From Bacilli bacterium (GTDB lineage Bacteria; Bacillota_I; Bacilli_A; RF39; UBA660), in contig JAFURC010000045.1 of NCBI GenBank assembly GCA_017472015.1, positions 1 to 46,470 on the forward strand: a stretch of DNA of 46,470 bases, written 5' to 3'. Below, one piece after another: positions 19,996-28,117 of the stretch (the stretch's first letter is position 1; each line of letters begins with the position of its first letter). The notes beneath the pieces are model-generated. The model did no database searches and was not told the origin of the DNA. It saw only the letters and a list, made by a program, of their open reading frames with translations. The translations under genes were made by a program, and so were the position numbers.

Positions 19996-20403
19996 ATGGT
20001 TAAATATTTTTTAATGCCAGATGAAGTTTGGTATTATGTTGTAATTCCTATGTTAGTAATATTGCTTATTTATTTTGTTTTCTATTTGTTGTATCATAAG
20101 AAAAAAGGAACTTACTATTATAATTATGTTGTTGATTATGTATATAGTACTTTAGGAATTATCTTTTGTTCACTTCTTTTTTGTTTACTTCTTGGTTATA
20201 GTATAGCAACTATTCAAATTCTTTATATGACTGAAATTATCAAAGAACATCTTTTATTAGTGATTTTTGTTTTGGTTTTACCATTTATTCCAACTGGATT
20301 TTTAATATATATTTTAAGAATCTATGTTAAAAATTTAAAAAGAAAAGAACATCTTGATGAGGCTTTAGAAGTTAGAGAGAAAGAATTATTAGACAATAAG
20401 TAG
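19996..20403 (+). CDS. Hypothetical membrane protein, three helices
   Basis: 135 residues with hydrophobic segments at about 14-34, 53-75 and 84-107, and a charged C-terminal tail (KRKEHLDEALEVREKE) likely in the cytosol. No family is recognised. GGAGG lies 7 bases before the ATG at 19996. The leader contains a small inverted repeat (TAGAT...ATCTA with inner GTAG/CTAC, about 19913-19943) that may fold in the RNA. A terminator follows at 20423. Confidence 0.7.
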   Translation: MVKYFLMPDEVWYYVVIPMLVILLIYFVFYLLYHKKKGTYYYNYVVDYVYSTLGIIFCSLLFCLLLGYSIATIQILYMTEIIKEHLLLVIFVLVLPFIPTGFLIYILRIYVKNLKRKEHLDEALEVREKELLDNK

Positions 20404-20422
20404 AAATTATTTATAAAATATA

Positions 20423-20467
20423 AAAAAGACTATATATTTTAAATTTAAAGATATTTAGTTTTTTTTT
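20423..20467 (+). terminator. Terminator of the membrane-protein gene
   Basis: 10-bp stem AAAAAGACTA/TAGTTTTTTT (20423-20432, 20456-20465, one G-T pair), with the T run forming the 3' arm. Confidence 0.5.
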
Positions 20468-20472
20468 AAAAC

Positions 20473-20495
20473 AAAAAAAGCCTCGCGAGGCTTTT
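20473..20495 (-). terminator. GC-rich palindromic terminator
   Basis: A perfect 20-base palindrome AAAAGCCTCG/CGAGGCTTTT (20476-20495) runs into T residues on the minus strand. It overlaps the stop codon of the minus-strand lipoprotein gene. It can also act on the plus strand. Confidence 0.8.
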
Positions 20496-21360
20496 AAATA
20501 TTTTTGTATAGTTCTTTTTTAAACTCTTCTAAATTATTATACATAATTTTTGTATAAGTAAAGTAACCATCACGTTCTTCATCAGTTATATTTTTTAAAT
20601 TTTTAATATTTAAAGTTTCAACACTATTATCTGTAATTATTTGACTAATTTCTTCTGTGGTTTCTGCATTTTCATAGGCATAGAAATATTTAATTGTTTG
20701 TTGTTTTAAATAATTTTTGAATAAAGCTAAATTCTTTTCATAACTTTGATTATTTTTATCAAGAGATATAACATTTAAATCATATTTTTCTAGATACAGT
20801 AGATTATCGCTATTAACAACAATTGTTTTATAATTAGCGTTTGCTATAGTGGTTTTATAGTCGGCATCCAAGTCTGATAATTCTACTTTCAACTCTTCAT
20901 ATAAATTATCAATATTTTTAAGTAAATAAGTGCTAGTAATATATTCATCTAAACCATTTTTAATATTTCCAGCTATCATTAAAAGGTTAGATGGGTTTAA
21001 CCAAAGTTCATCAGTTGCATATTTATATTGCATTCCGTAAGTTGCATCGATTATTTTTATGTCATTGTTATTATTTAAGAATGTTACTGCTTGATCTGAA
21101 TCACTAGTATTACCCATATAAATAAATAAATCTTTTTTACTATAATCTTTAATTTGTTTTTCCGTAAACTTATAATTTGTAATATCAACTCCATCAGGAT
21201 AAATTGAAGAAACTAAAGAATTATCTCCATATAAATAGCGAGTAACATATTCGATTGCATAGTTGGTTGTAATAATATCTATGTTTTCCATATTATCTCT
21301 TTTAAATAAAGAACAACCTGTTAATAATAAAATAATTAATAAACAAATAACTTTTTTCAT
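20494..21360 (-). CDS. ZnuA/MntA-like substrate-binding lipoprotein without the usual histidine ligands
   Basis: 288 residues. The start at 21360 has AGGAG upstream and gives a lipoprotein signal, MKKVICLLIILLLTGC (lipobox LTGC, Cys16). The remaining sequence follows the cluster A-I metal-binding protein fold: ITTNYAIEYV, then YPDGVDITNY, DLFIYMG, a long helix, and a C-terminal TYTKIMYNNLEEFKKEL. In metal-binding relatives three histidines stand at PPGVDPHxY, DPHxWLDP and the strand before the fourth ligand. Here these read GVDITNY, TDELWLNP and VVNSDNL. Ligands for zinc or manganese are therefore apparently missing. No ABC permease or ATPase gene is adjacent. It may bind another ligand or act as a sensor or scaffold (inference). 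Confidence 0.75.
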   Translation of the reverse strand: MKKVICLLIILLLTGCSLFKRDNMENIDIITTNYAIEYVTRYLYGDNSLVSSIYPDGVDITNYKFTEKQIKDYSKKDLFIYMGNTSDSDQAVTFLNNNNDIKIIDATYGMQYKYATDELWLNPSNLLMIAGNIKNGLDEYITSTYLLKNIDNLYEELKVELSDLDADYKTTIANANYKTIVVNSDNLLYLEKYDLNVISLDKNNQSYEKNLALFKNYLKQQTIKYFYAYENAETTEEISQIITDNSVETLNIKNLKNITDEERDGYFTYTKIMYNNLEEFKKELYKNI

Positions 21361-21431
21361 ATTCACTCCTATTAATATTCTACTATTAATTTTAAAATAC
21401 AGCAAGTTTAATATACAAATTTTTAAAAAAA

Positions 21432-21440
21432 TGTTATAAT
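21432..21440 (+). promoter_or_regulatory. Extended -10 promoter upstream of rnc
   Basis: TGT-TATAAT (21432-21440). It gives an unusually long leader of about 125 bases with an inverted repeat (21471-21479 and 21496-21504). Confidence 0.45.
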
Positions 21441-21572
21441 TAATTATAAATTAAATTTAATGAGAGGATTAATTTGTAAATGAAAAATAAATTTATTACA
21501 AATTTTCATGGCAATGTGTGACTTTGAAGATGAATCTCTATGAGTGCGAGGCGGAAAGGAATGATACTTTTT

Positions 21573-22247
21573 ATGGATGAATTTTTAAACAGATGGAACA
21601 TCGAAATAAGGAATAAAAAATTATATGAAACAGCATTTTCTCATTCATCTTTTGTGAATGAGCATCACCTAAAACATGATTATGAAAGACTGGAATTTTT
21701 AGGAGATGCCGTTTTAGAAGTAAGTGTAAGTGATTATTTATATAAAAATGTTAACCTTAAAGAAGGAGAAATGACTAAGTTAAGAGCAAGTTATGTTTGT
21801 GAAAATGCTTTATATGAATATATGAAAGATCTTGATTTAATTAAGTATATTAAGGTTGGAAATGGTGAACTTAATGAAGGAGATATCAAAAAAGCAATTG
21901 TTGCTGATACTTTTGAGTCTTTAATGGCTGTAATCTACCTTGAAGAAGGATTTTCGAAGGTTAAAGAAGTAATTTTAGATATCATAGTTCCATATATAAA
22001 CAACCCTAATATTACATTTTTTAACGATTACAAGTCAACCCTTCAAGAAGCCTTACAAACTAATAAACGTTCATTTAGTTATGAAATTATTGATGAAACA
22101 GGACCTGCTCATGATAAACGGTTTACAGTAGTTGTAAAAATAGATAATATAATTTATGGAAAGGGGATAGCTAGTAGTAAAAAAGAAGCCGAAAGAGAAG
22201 CCGCACGTGTTGCACTTTTAAAACTAGCTAAAAATAAAAATGAGTAA
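21573..22247 (+). CDS. rnc: Ribonuclease III
   Basis: Cleaves double-stranded RNA in rRNA and mRNA processing. 224 residues from ATG 21573. The endonuclease signature is ERLEFLGDAVLEV, and the second acidic site is DTFESLMAVIYL. A C-terminal double-stranded RNA-binding domain follows, from FNDYKSTLQEALQ to GIASSKKEAEREAARVAL. The start at 21573 (MDEFLNRW) matches the family N-terminus and has GGAAAGGA 12 bases upstream. ATG 21540 would add 11 unusual residues and lacks a clear site. The last 8 bases overlap the pilin-like gene. The long structured leader might allow self-cleavage control, as known for E. coli rnc, but that is inference. Confidence 0.93.
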   Translation: MDEFLNRWNIEIRNKKLYETAFSHSSFVNEHHLKHDYERLEFLGDAVLEVSVSDYLYKNVNLKEGEMTKLRASYVCENALYEYMKDLDLIKYIKVGNGELNEGDIKKAIVADTFESLMAVIYLEEGFSKVKEVILDIIVPYINNPNITFFNDYKSTLQEALQTNKRSFSYEIIDETGPAHDKRFTVVVKIDNIIYGKGIASSKKEAEREAARVALLKLAKNKNE

Positions 22248-22707
22248 AAAAGGATTTACACTAGTTGAGTTATTAGCCGTAATAACATTACTTTCAATTT
22301 TAATGGCAATTGCTGTTCCAAATGTTATTTCAACAATCAATAATAATAAACGAAATAATTTCTTAACGGATGCCAGCAGAATGATTGCTAAAGCAGAATA
22401 CCTGGTTGCTTCATCAAAAACAGCAAGAGATGAGTTAAAAAATCGTCCTGTAATTTATTATATGGATACGAATGGTCTAAATGAAAAACAAGAATTTCAA
22501 ACTGATCCGGATGGAGGATCGTACGATAGTTCTTCTTATGTTAAAGTATCTTTAGATGCAACTGTAAATACTTATAAATATTGCATCTGTCTTGTCGGTT
22601 CAAAAAGAAAAATTTCTAAATCAGATGCAAGTACTTGTAGCATCACCAACAATGATTGCCTAACTCGTGATGAATTAACCGGAATTTCCGTTGTTAAAGA
22701 TAAATAG
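22240..22707 (+). CDS. Type IV pilin-like (prepilin) protein
   Basis: 155 residues. The N-terminus KKGFTLVELLAVITLLSILMAIAVP is a textbook prepilin: cleavage would fall after Gly5, leaving Phe1 and the Glu5 of the mature helix. The rest is a soluble head with cysteines at CICLVG, TCSI and NDCLT that could form disulfides. It resembles ComGC/pseudopilin family members, but the ATG overlaps the end of rnc by 8 bases and no comG genes flank it. Assembly machinery (ATPase, membrane platform, peptidase) must be elsewhere. It may belong to competence pseudopili, in keeping with comEA/comEC 0.4 kb downstream. Terminator at 22706. Confidence 0.82.
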   Translation: MSKKGFTLVELLAVITLLSILMAIAVPNVISTINNNKRNNFLTDASRMIAKAEYLVASSKTARDELKNRPVIYYMDTNGLNEKQEFQTDPDGGSYDSSSYVKVSLDATVNTYKYCICLVGSKRKISKSDASTCSITNNDCLTRDELTGISVVKDK

Positions 22708-22745
22708 AGAAATTAATTTGAAAAAAAATTTTTTTCTCTTTTTTT
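22706..22745 (+). terminator. Terminator of rnc/pilin unit
   Basis: AGAGAAA/TTTCTCT arms (22706-22712, 22733-22739) followed by seven T residues. An A8/T7 inner stretch can extend the helix. Confidence 0.65.
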
Positions 22746-22872
22746 ATGCTAATTTTTAAGCAATTTAAGAAATTGACTTTTAAAAAAATCTCAAAATATA
22801 AAATTATCTTTATTTTATTTTTAAATTTTCAAGTTAAATAATTTTTGTTAACAAAATGCTGGTTTACAAAAT

Positions 22873-22901
22873 TTGACATTTTTATCAAAAGGTAATATGA
22901 T
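22873..22901 (+). promoter_or_regulatory. Promoter of the comEA/comEC unit
   Basis: TTGACA (22873-22878), a 17-base spacer and TATGAT (22896-22901). It precedes two small ORFs and comEA. Confidence 0.6.
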
Positions 22902-22916
22902 GGTTGTGTTGACCGG

Positions 22917-23024
22917 TTGATAAAGAAATTTAAAAAGAAAGATGGTGAAATTACAATTTTAGAAGATGATTTGCTAAAAGAAATTTATATAATTGCTAAT
23001 ACCACAAATAAAAAGAAAAAATAA
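22917..23024 (+). CDS. 35-codon ORF in the comEA leader
   Basis: TTG start at 22917 and a Lys-rich peptide ending in four lysines (IIANTTNKKKK). There is no good ribosome site (only weak GG-containing sequence upstream), and no family is recognised. It lies within the transcript that leads to comEA. Confidence 0.25.
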   Translation: MIKKFKKKDGEITILEDDLLKEIYIIANTTNKKKK

Positions 23025-23045
23025 AATCAGAAAGGAGAAAAACAT

Positions 23046-23099
23046 ATGTTGATGTTAAAAATGTTATTAAAATTATTTCGACAACTATTTGTTTTATAG
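23046..23099 (+). CDS. 17-residue hydrophobic leader peptide, coupled to comEA
   Basis: ATG 23046 has AAAGGAG 8 bases upstream, the best site in the region. The peptide MLMLKMLLKLFRQLFVL is an amphipathic, membrane-seeking helix. Its TAG ends two bases before the comEA ATG, and comEA has no ribosome site of its own. Translation of comEA therefore probably depends on ribosomes finishing this peptide. Confidence 0.55.
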   Translation: MLMLKMLLKLFRQLFVL

Positions 23100-23101
23100 T
23101 T

Positions 23102-23926
23102 ATGAAAAGAATAAAGTTTTATATAAATCAATTAAAATATAAATTGAATTATGGTTTTAATGTAGGAAAAACATTTCTAAATCAAAATAAATTTAAAATA
23201 ATTACTGGCTGTTCTTTATTGATTGTTTGTCTTGGAATAACTTTTGTATTCTTAAGTAAAGATAAATTTAAAAGTGAAAGAATAGTTTATGAAAATTTAG
23301 CAGAAGAAAAAACAGAAGAAGTTTTAGAAATTCCTGAAGTAGTTGATAATGTAGTAGAATATTATTTTGTAGATATTAAAGGAAGTGTTAATAATCCTGG
23401 CGTTTATTCCCTAGAAAAAGGAAAAAGGGTAGTCGATGCTATTAATATAGCAGGTGGTTTAAAAAATGATGCCAATACAAAACTTTTAAATTTAAGTCGC
23501 GAAGTATCGGATGAAATGGTAATAATTGTTTATTCAAATAGTGAAATTCAAAATTACCAAAGTCTAAAGGAAACTAAAAAAGTAGTTGAAAATATTTGCA
23601 AAGAAGAAATCAAAAATGATGCTTGTATTTGCAATGATAAATCGGATGAAGAAGTAGTTGGGGAAACCGAAACAAAAGAAGAAAAAGAAGAATTAAAAGA
23701 ATCAAACATTTTGAATACCAAAGAAACAATTACTGATAAAATTAATATAAATAAGGCAACTTTAGAAGAACTAATTACTCTACCAAAGATTGGTGAAGCC
23801 AAAGCAAAAGCTATAATTGAATATAGAAATACAAGTGGACTTTTCAAAACTATTGAAGATATCAAAAATGTCTCTGGAATAGGTGATAGTTTATTTGAAT
23901 CAATTAAGGATTATATTACAATCTAA
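23102..23926 (+). CDS. comEA: ComEA-like DNA receptor
   Basis: 274-residue membrane-anchored protein that binds double-stranded DNA outside the cell during natural transformation. A short cytosolic start is followed by one membrane helix (about residues 33-52). An SLBB domain begins at VDIKGSVNNPGVYSL, and an acidic/Lys linker with three cysteines follows (ICKEE, ACICN). The C-terminal double helix-hairpin-helix is ININKATLEELITLPKIGEAKAKAI through NVSGIGDSLFESIKDYI. Order and size match ComEA. Its end overlaps comEC by 44 bases, so the two are co-expressed. No ribosome site precedes the ATG (see the leader peptide at 23046). Confidence 0.9.
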   Translation: MKRIKFYINQLKYKLNYGFNVGKTFLNQNKFKIITGCSLLIVCLGITFVFLSKDKFKSERIVYENLAEEKTEEVLEIPEVVDNVVEYYFVDIKGSVNNPGVYSLEKGKRVVDAINIAGGLKNDANTKLLNLSREVSDEMVIIVYSNSEIQNYQSLKETKKVVENICKEEIKNDACICNDKSDEEVVGETETKEEKEELKESNILNTKETITDKININKATLEELITLPKIGEAKAKAIIEYRNTSGLFKTIEDIKNVSGIGDSLFESIKDYITI

Positions 23927-25922
23927 ATATTTCCTAAGTTTACTTATTATAATTTCTTGTCTTTACATTATAACAATAACAAAAATAATTCCTTACAAGA
24001 GTATCTATAGTGAAAATAGTAAAACTTTCATAGGTAAAGTTATAAAAATAAAAGAAACTTCCTATGGATACTCTTTAACCCTTAAATCACAAGAAAACTT
24101 AATTATTTATACAGATAATTTTAACTATAATTTAGGAGATACTATATTAGTTAATGGTAACTTATCTAAACTGAAAAATAATACAGTTTTAAATACCTTT
24201 AATTATAAAGAATATTTATATCAAAATAAAATATTTTATACCCTTGAAGCAAAAGAATTTAAATTATTAAAAGAAAATAAAAACTTAATTTATAAATTAA
24301 AAAACAATTTAATAAAATATTTAAATACTTTTAAATCAAGTAACTATTTAAAATCTTTTATTTTAGGTGATACTAATTCTTTAGGAAATATATATAATTC
24401 ATACCAAATAAATGGTATTTGTCATTTGTTATCAATTGGAAGTAGTCATATAACTTTATTAAGTATTTTACTTTTATTTATCTTAAAAAAAATAAAACTC
24501 CAAAAATATTCTTATCCAATAGTTTTTATAATAATATTTCTCTATATTGTTTTAACTGATTACCAAATTCCTATTATAAGAGTTTATTTATACCTAATTC
24601 TTTCTTATTTAAATAAAATATTAAAACTCAATTTAAGTTCTATCGTGTTATTTATTTATACAACTATTATTACACTTATAATAAATCCCTTTTATATTTA
24701 TCATAAAGGATTTTTGTATTCATATAGTATTAGTTTTATTTTAATATTAAACAAAGACAAATTAAATGGAAATTACTTAGCTAAACTATTAAAAATAACA
24801 ACTATTTCATTCTTATATTCTATACCTTTTAATATATACTTTAACTTTGAATTTAATTTATTAAGTATTTTCTATAACTTATTTTTTGTTCCTCTTTTTA
24901 ATATAATTATTTTCCCTTTATCTCTTTTAACACTTATATTTCCATTTTTAGATAATTTATTCTATCTAATAATGACAATTTCAAATAATATTTCAATTTT
25001 TTTAAATAATTACACATGGGGAATAATTATTTTTAAAAAGATATCTTTTTTAATTCTAATACTATATTTATTATTAATGACATTAATTATTAAAGATCTA
25101 TTAAATAAAAAAATAAAAGGTTTAATTATTTTAGTTTTAATTTTATTAATTCACTTTCATATAAATGATATAGTAAAAAATAATTTATTTATAGCAATTG
25201 ATGTTAAACAAGGAGATTCAAGTTTATTTTATACTAATAATAAAAGTATATTAATTGATACTGGAGGAGTTTATAATCAAAATATAAGTGAGAATACAAT
25301 TACAATGTTAAAATCCTTAGGAATAAGAAAAATTGATTATTTAATTTTAACCCATGGAGACTTTGATCATATGGGTGAAGCAATAAATCTAGTAGAGAAC
25401 TTTAAAGTTGAGAAAGTAATATTCAATTGTGGTGAATTTAATGAATTAGAAAAGGATTTAATTAAAGTTTTAGAAAAAAATAAAATACCATATTATTCAT
25501 GTATCAAAGAATTAAATTTAGATGATAATAAATTGTATTTTTTGAATAACAAAGACTATGGTAATGAAAATGATAATTCAAGTGTTATTTATACAGAATT
25601 AAATGATCACAAATTTTTATTTATGGGTGATGCAGGAGTAGATGTAGAAGAAGACTTAATAGAAAAATATAATTTACAAGATATTGATGTATTAAAAGTA
25701 GGTCATCATGGTAGTAAGACAAGTTCTAGTAAATTATTTATTAATGAAGTTAATCCAAAATATTCAATTATAAGTGTTGGTAAGAATAATAGATATGGTC
25801 ATCCAAATAAGGAAGTATTAAATAATTTAAGTGATTCAAAAATATATAGAACAGACGAGGATGGAAGTATTATGTTTAAGATTAAAAATAATAAATTAAA
25901 GATTGAAACATGTAGTCCATAG
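23883..25922 (+). CDS. comEC: ComEC DNA-uptake channel with metallo-beta-lactamase domain
   Basis: 679-residue inner-membrane protein that passes one DNA strand into the cell. The N-terminal soluble OB-like part (FIGKVIKIKETSYGYSLTL) and the ComEC core (ILGDTNSL, then HLLSIGSSHITLLSILLLF) are recognisable, and roughly ten hydrophobic segments follow. The C-terminal metallo-beta-lactamase domain has THGDFDHMG and VGHHGSKTSSS, typical of Gram-positive ComEC and thought to degrade the non-transported strand. The GTG at 23883 inside comEA is the longest start; a later start is possible. An intact copy; a diverged second 3' end lies downstream in two pieces. Confidence 0.9.
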   Translation: MIVYLNQLRIILQSKYFLSLLIIISCLYIITITKIIPYKSIYSENSKTFIGKVIKIKETSYGYSLTLKSQENLIIYTDNFNYNLGDTILVNGNLSKLKNNTVLNTFNYKEYLYQNKIFYTLEAKEFKLLKENKNLIYKLKNNLIKYLNTFKSSNYLKSFILGDTNSLGNIYNSYQINGICHLLSIGSSHITLLSILLLFILKKIKLQKYSYPIVFIIIFLYIVLTDYQIPIIRVYLYLILSYLNKILKLNLSSIVLFIYTTIITLIINPFYIYHKGFLYSYSISFILILNKDKLNGNYLAKLLKITTISFLYSIPFNIYFNFEFNLLSIFYNLFFVPLFNIIIFPLSLLTLIFPFLDNLFYLIMTISNNISIFLNNYTWGIIIFKKISFLILILYLLLMTLIIKDLLNKKIKGLIILVLILLIHFHINDIVKNNLFIAIDVKQGDSSLFYTNNKSILIDTGGVYNQNISENTITMLKSLGIRKIDYLILTHGDFDHMGEAINLVENFKVEKVIFNCGEFNELEKDLIKVLEKNKIPYYSCIKELNLDDNKLYFLNNKDYGNENDNSSVIYTELNDHKFLFMGDAGVDVEEDLIEKYNLQDIDVLKVGHHGSKTSSSKLFINEVNPKYSIISVGKNNRYGHPNKEVLNNLSDSKIYRTDEDGSIMFKIKNNKLKIETCSP

Positions 25923-25927
25923 AAAAG

Positions 25928-25944
25928 TGTCACCACTGGTGACA
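25928..25944. repeat. 17-base palindrome between comEC and the nuclease gene
   Basis: TGTCACCA-C-TGGTGACA: perfect 8-base arms around one base, 20 bases before the ribosome site of the next gene. No T run. It could be an operator or a junction mark. Confidence 0.7.
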
Positions 25945-25964
25945 TAATTATGAAAGGAGTAAAT

Positions 25965-26855
25965 ATGAATTATTATAATGAGATAAAGAATAGATTAATA
26001 GATAACGAAATATATTCAAGAGTAAAAGATTATTCAAAAGAAAGACAGAAAATAATCACATATTTTGAGATAGGTAAATTATTAAATGAAGCTGGTGGCA
26101 AATATGGAGATAATATTATAGATGAATATTCTAAAAAATTAGTTATTGAAGTAGGTAAACAATATAATAGAAGAACTTTATTTAGGATGAAGCAATTCTA
26201 TAATGTATTTAGTAATAAAAAAGTGACAACAATGTTGACACAATTAACTTGGTCACATTATTTACTTTTATTACCATTAGATGATTATGATGAAATACTA
26301 TATTATATAAATATATCTAAAAATAATAATCTAACTCAAAGACAATTACAAGAGAAAATAAAAGCTAAAGAATATAAAAGATTACCTATTGAATCAAGAA
26401 ATAAACTAATTAAAAATGTGAAACTTAGACCTAATGATTTGATTCCAAATCCAGTAAGGATTAAAAATAGTAACAATTATAAAAACATATCTGAAAAGAT
26501 ATTACAACAATTGATACTTGAAGATATTCCATCTTTTTTAAAAGAACTCGGAAATGGATTCACATTTATAGATAATGAGTATCCTATTAAATTTGGTAAT
26601 AGATACAACTATATTGATTTATTACTTTATAATATTAAATATAGGTGTTATGTAGTCGTAGAATTAAAGATAACAGAACTTAAGAAAGAGCATACTGGAC
26701 AAATTATGACTTATATGAATTATATAGATAAGAATATAAAAACTATTGAAGAAAATGATACAGTAGGAATTATTATTTGCAAACAAGATAATAAGTATGT
26801 AATAAAATATTGTTCTGATGATAGAATTATTGCTAGAGAATATGAATTAGTGTGA
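25965..26855 (+). CDS. DUF1016 family protein with PDDEXK nuclease domain (YhcG-like), copy A
   Basis: 296 residues. The N-terminal helical DUF1016 domain includes YFEIGKLLNEAGGKYGDNIIDEYSKKL and RMKQFYNVF. The C-terminal nuclease-fold domain includes GNGFTFIDNEYPIKFGNRYNYIDLLLYN, then VVVELKITELKKEHTGQIMTYMNYID, with the usual D...ExK core in YIDLLLYN and VELKI, and a final GIIICKQDNKYVIKY. The family is widespread in accessory regions; a role in defence or DNA processing has been proposed but its target is not known. ATG 25965 is preferred because the earlier ATG 25950 lies inside the AAAGGAG ribosome site. TGA is the stop codon. The ADP-ribosyltransferase-like gene follows after 25 bases. 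Confidence 0.85.
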   Translation: MNYYNEIKNRLIDNEIYSRVKDYSKERQKIITYFEIGKLLNEAGGKYGDNIIDEYSKKLVIEVGKQYNRRTLFRMKQFYNVFSNKKVTTMLTQLTWSHYLLLLPLDDYDEILYYINISKNNNLTQRQLQEKIKAKEYKRLPIESRNKLIKNVKLRPNDLIPNPVRIKNSNNYKNISEKILQQLILEDIPSFLKELGNGFTFIDNEYPIKFGNRYNYIDLLLYNIKYRCYVVVELKITELKKEHTGQIMTYMNYIDKNIKTIEENDTVGIIICKQDNKYVIKYCSDDRIIAREYELV

Positions 26856-26880
26856 TATAATAAATATAGGATGTGATTTT

Positions 26881-27576
26881 ATGTTTAATTTTAAAAAGAA
26901 AGATAAATTAACAGAACAAGAAAAAAATATTATAAAACAAGTTTCATTATTTTTTGAGATGTATAATGATATATTTATAAAATTTTCATGTATGGAAGAA
27001 AAAAGAAAAATTATAAAAAAAATATATGAAATTTTACATTATGATGATTTGCCACAATTGTATTCAACGACAAAATTAGACTTAAAAGAAGGAATAACTA
27101 TATATAGAGGCATTAGCGCGAGCAACAATGATGCATTAAAAAAATATGTCAATGAATTTATTAATGGTGATGTGTTTTATGGTGGACGTGCTTCTGTATA
27201 TGGAACTGGCATCTATACAGTTGTGGGTGAAAATTTAGATGTTGCTTCTAAATATGCTAGTGATGGTGGAATAAATAATTGCGGAATCGTTATAGAAAGC
27301 AAACTACATAAAGATTCTAAAATAATAAAAAATAGCGAGATTGAAGAAGTCAAAAGTTTTATTTTTGAAAAAATGCGAAAAATGTATAAAAAAAACATAG
27401 AAGAATTCATGGCAATTTTAGAAGATGATGGAGCTTTAGCGGCAATATTAGGATATGATGCTATTTATGTTGAAGAAAAGAATTATATAGTTATGTTAAA
27501 TAGAAAAAAGATGATTATAAATGATGTAGACATATTCAATAAATTAGATTTAAATAATGATATTAAAAACAGATAA
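26881..27576 (+). CDS. Putative ADP-ribosyltransferase-fold protein
   Basis: 231 residues, no signal peptide. A helical N-terminal segment of about 65 residues is followed by a pattern typical of ADP-ribosyltransferases: GITIYRG (Arg76), then GGRASVYGTGIYT (101-113), a helix with ASKYA (122-126), a strand GIVIESKL, and near the end GYDAIYVEE (191-199) before a strand IVMLNRKKMII. The YRG arginine, the S/T-containing strand and the late acidic EE would fill the R-S-E positions. The match is by motif order only. It lies directly after the DUF1016 gene with a terminator after it, so the two may act together, perhaps as toxin and partner. ART fold: moderate confidence; target unknown. Confidence 0.5.
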   Translation: MFNFKKKDKLTEQEKNIIKQVSLFFEMYNDIFIKFSCMEEKRKIIKKIYEILHYDDLPQLYSTTKLDLKEGITIYRGISASNNDALKKYVNEFINGDVFYGGRASVYGTGIYTVVGENLDVASKYASDGGINNCGIVIESKLHKDSKIIKNSEIEEVKSFIFEKMRKMYKKNIEEFMAILEDDGALAAILGYDAIYVEEKNYIVMLNRKKMIINDVDIFNKLDLNNDIKNR

Positions 27577-27605
27577 AAAGTATATGTTATATTCATGTAC
27601 TTTTT
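27575..27605 (+). terminator. Terminator of the DUF1016/ART-like unit
   Basis: 12-bp stem with one G-T pair (27575-27586 with 27594-27605) and a 7-base loop; the 3' arm ends in five T residues. Confidence 0.75.
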
Positions 27606-27646
27606 CTTTGTAAACAACAGAGTTAATTCGACTTACTTTTTGACAA

Positions 27647-27965
27647 TTACCTCATGGTGATTTTGATCATATGGGAGATAGTATTTATTTAGTTAATAAT
27701 TTTAAAATAGAAAATGTCATATTCAATAATGATTCAGAATTGAATCTTATTAAAACACTTGATAAAAAGAAGATAAACTATTATCAAAATATAAAAGAAT
27801 TAAATCTAAGTGATAATAAATTATACTTCTTAAATAATAAAATCTATGATAATGCAAATGACAATTCAAATGTAATTTATACAGAACTTAATAATTACAA
27901 GTTTTTACTTATGGGAGATGCTTCTAAAGAAGTTGAAGAAAATTTATTAAAAAAATATAATCTAA
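27647..27965 (+). pseudogene. Diverged comEC 3' fragment, first half
   Basis: In one open frame it encodes PHGDFDHMGDSIYLVNNFKI through LLMGDASKEVEENLLKKYN. This aligns with the intact ComEC lactamase domain from THGDFDHMG to EKYNLQ at roughly two-thirds identity, with a small deletion and Thr to Pro in the metal motif. No start signal and no upstream part of comEC are present. It is cut at about 27965 by the transposon and resumes at 31466. Confidence 0.85.
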
Positions 27966-28019
27966 TTGTTAATTTCAACTTTATTTAAACCAATAAATTT
28001 AAAATTAAATTAATCAAGT

Positions 28020-28074
28020 AATTGTTCAAATAATTAGAAAAATAGTGAATTTAATAATTATTTGAACAATTTTT
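28020..28074 (+). terminator. 16-bp perfect inverted repeat with T run
   Basis: 28020-28035 pairs exactly with 28056-28071 across a 20-base loop and is followed by T residues on the plus strand. It sits in the left end of the transposon and would block transcription entering it. Confidence 0.6.
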
Positions 28075-28117
28075 AATAATTATATTAGCCAATTTTCTAG
28101 TGATAATAAAAGAGATA

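Noticed and set aside
27671..27988. Stand-alone lactamase-like gene
   Set aside because: It lacks a start signal and the metal-site-bearing second half; it aligns as a piece of comEC whose remainder lies beyond the transposon.
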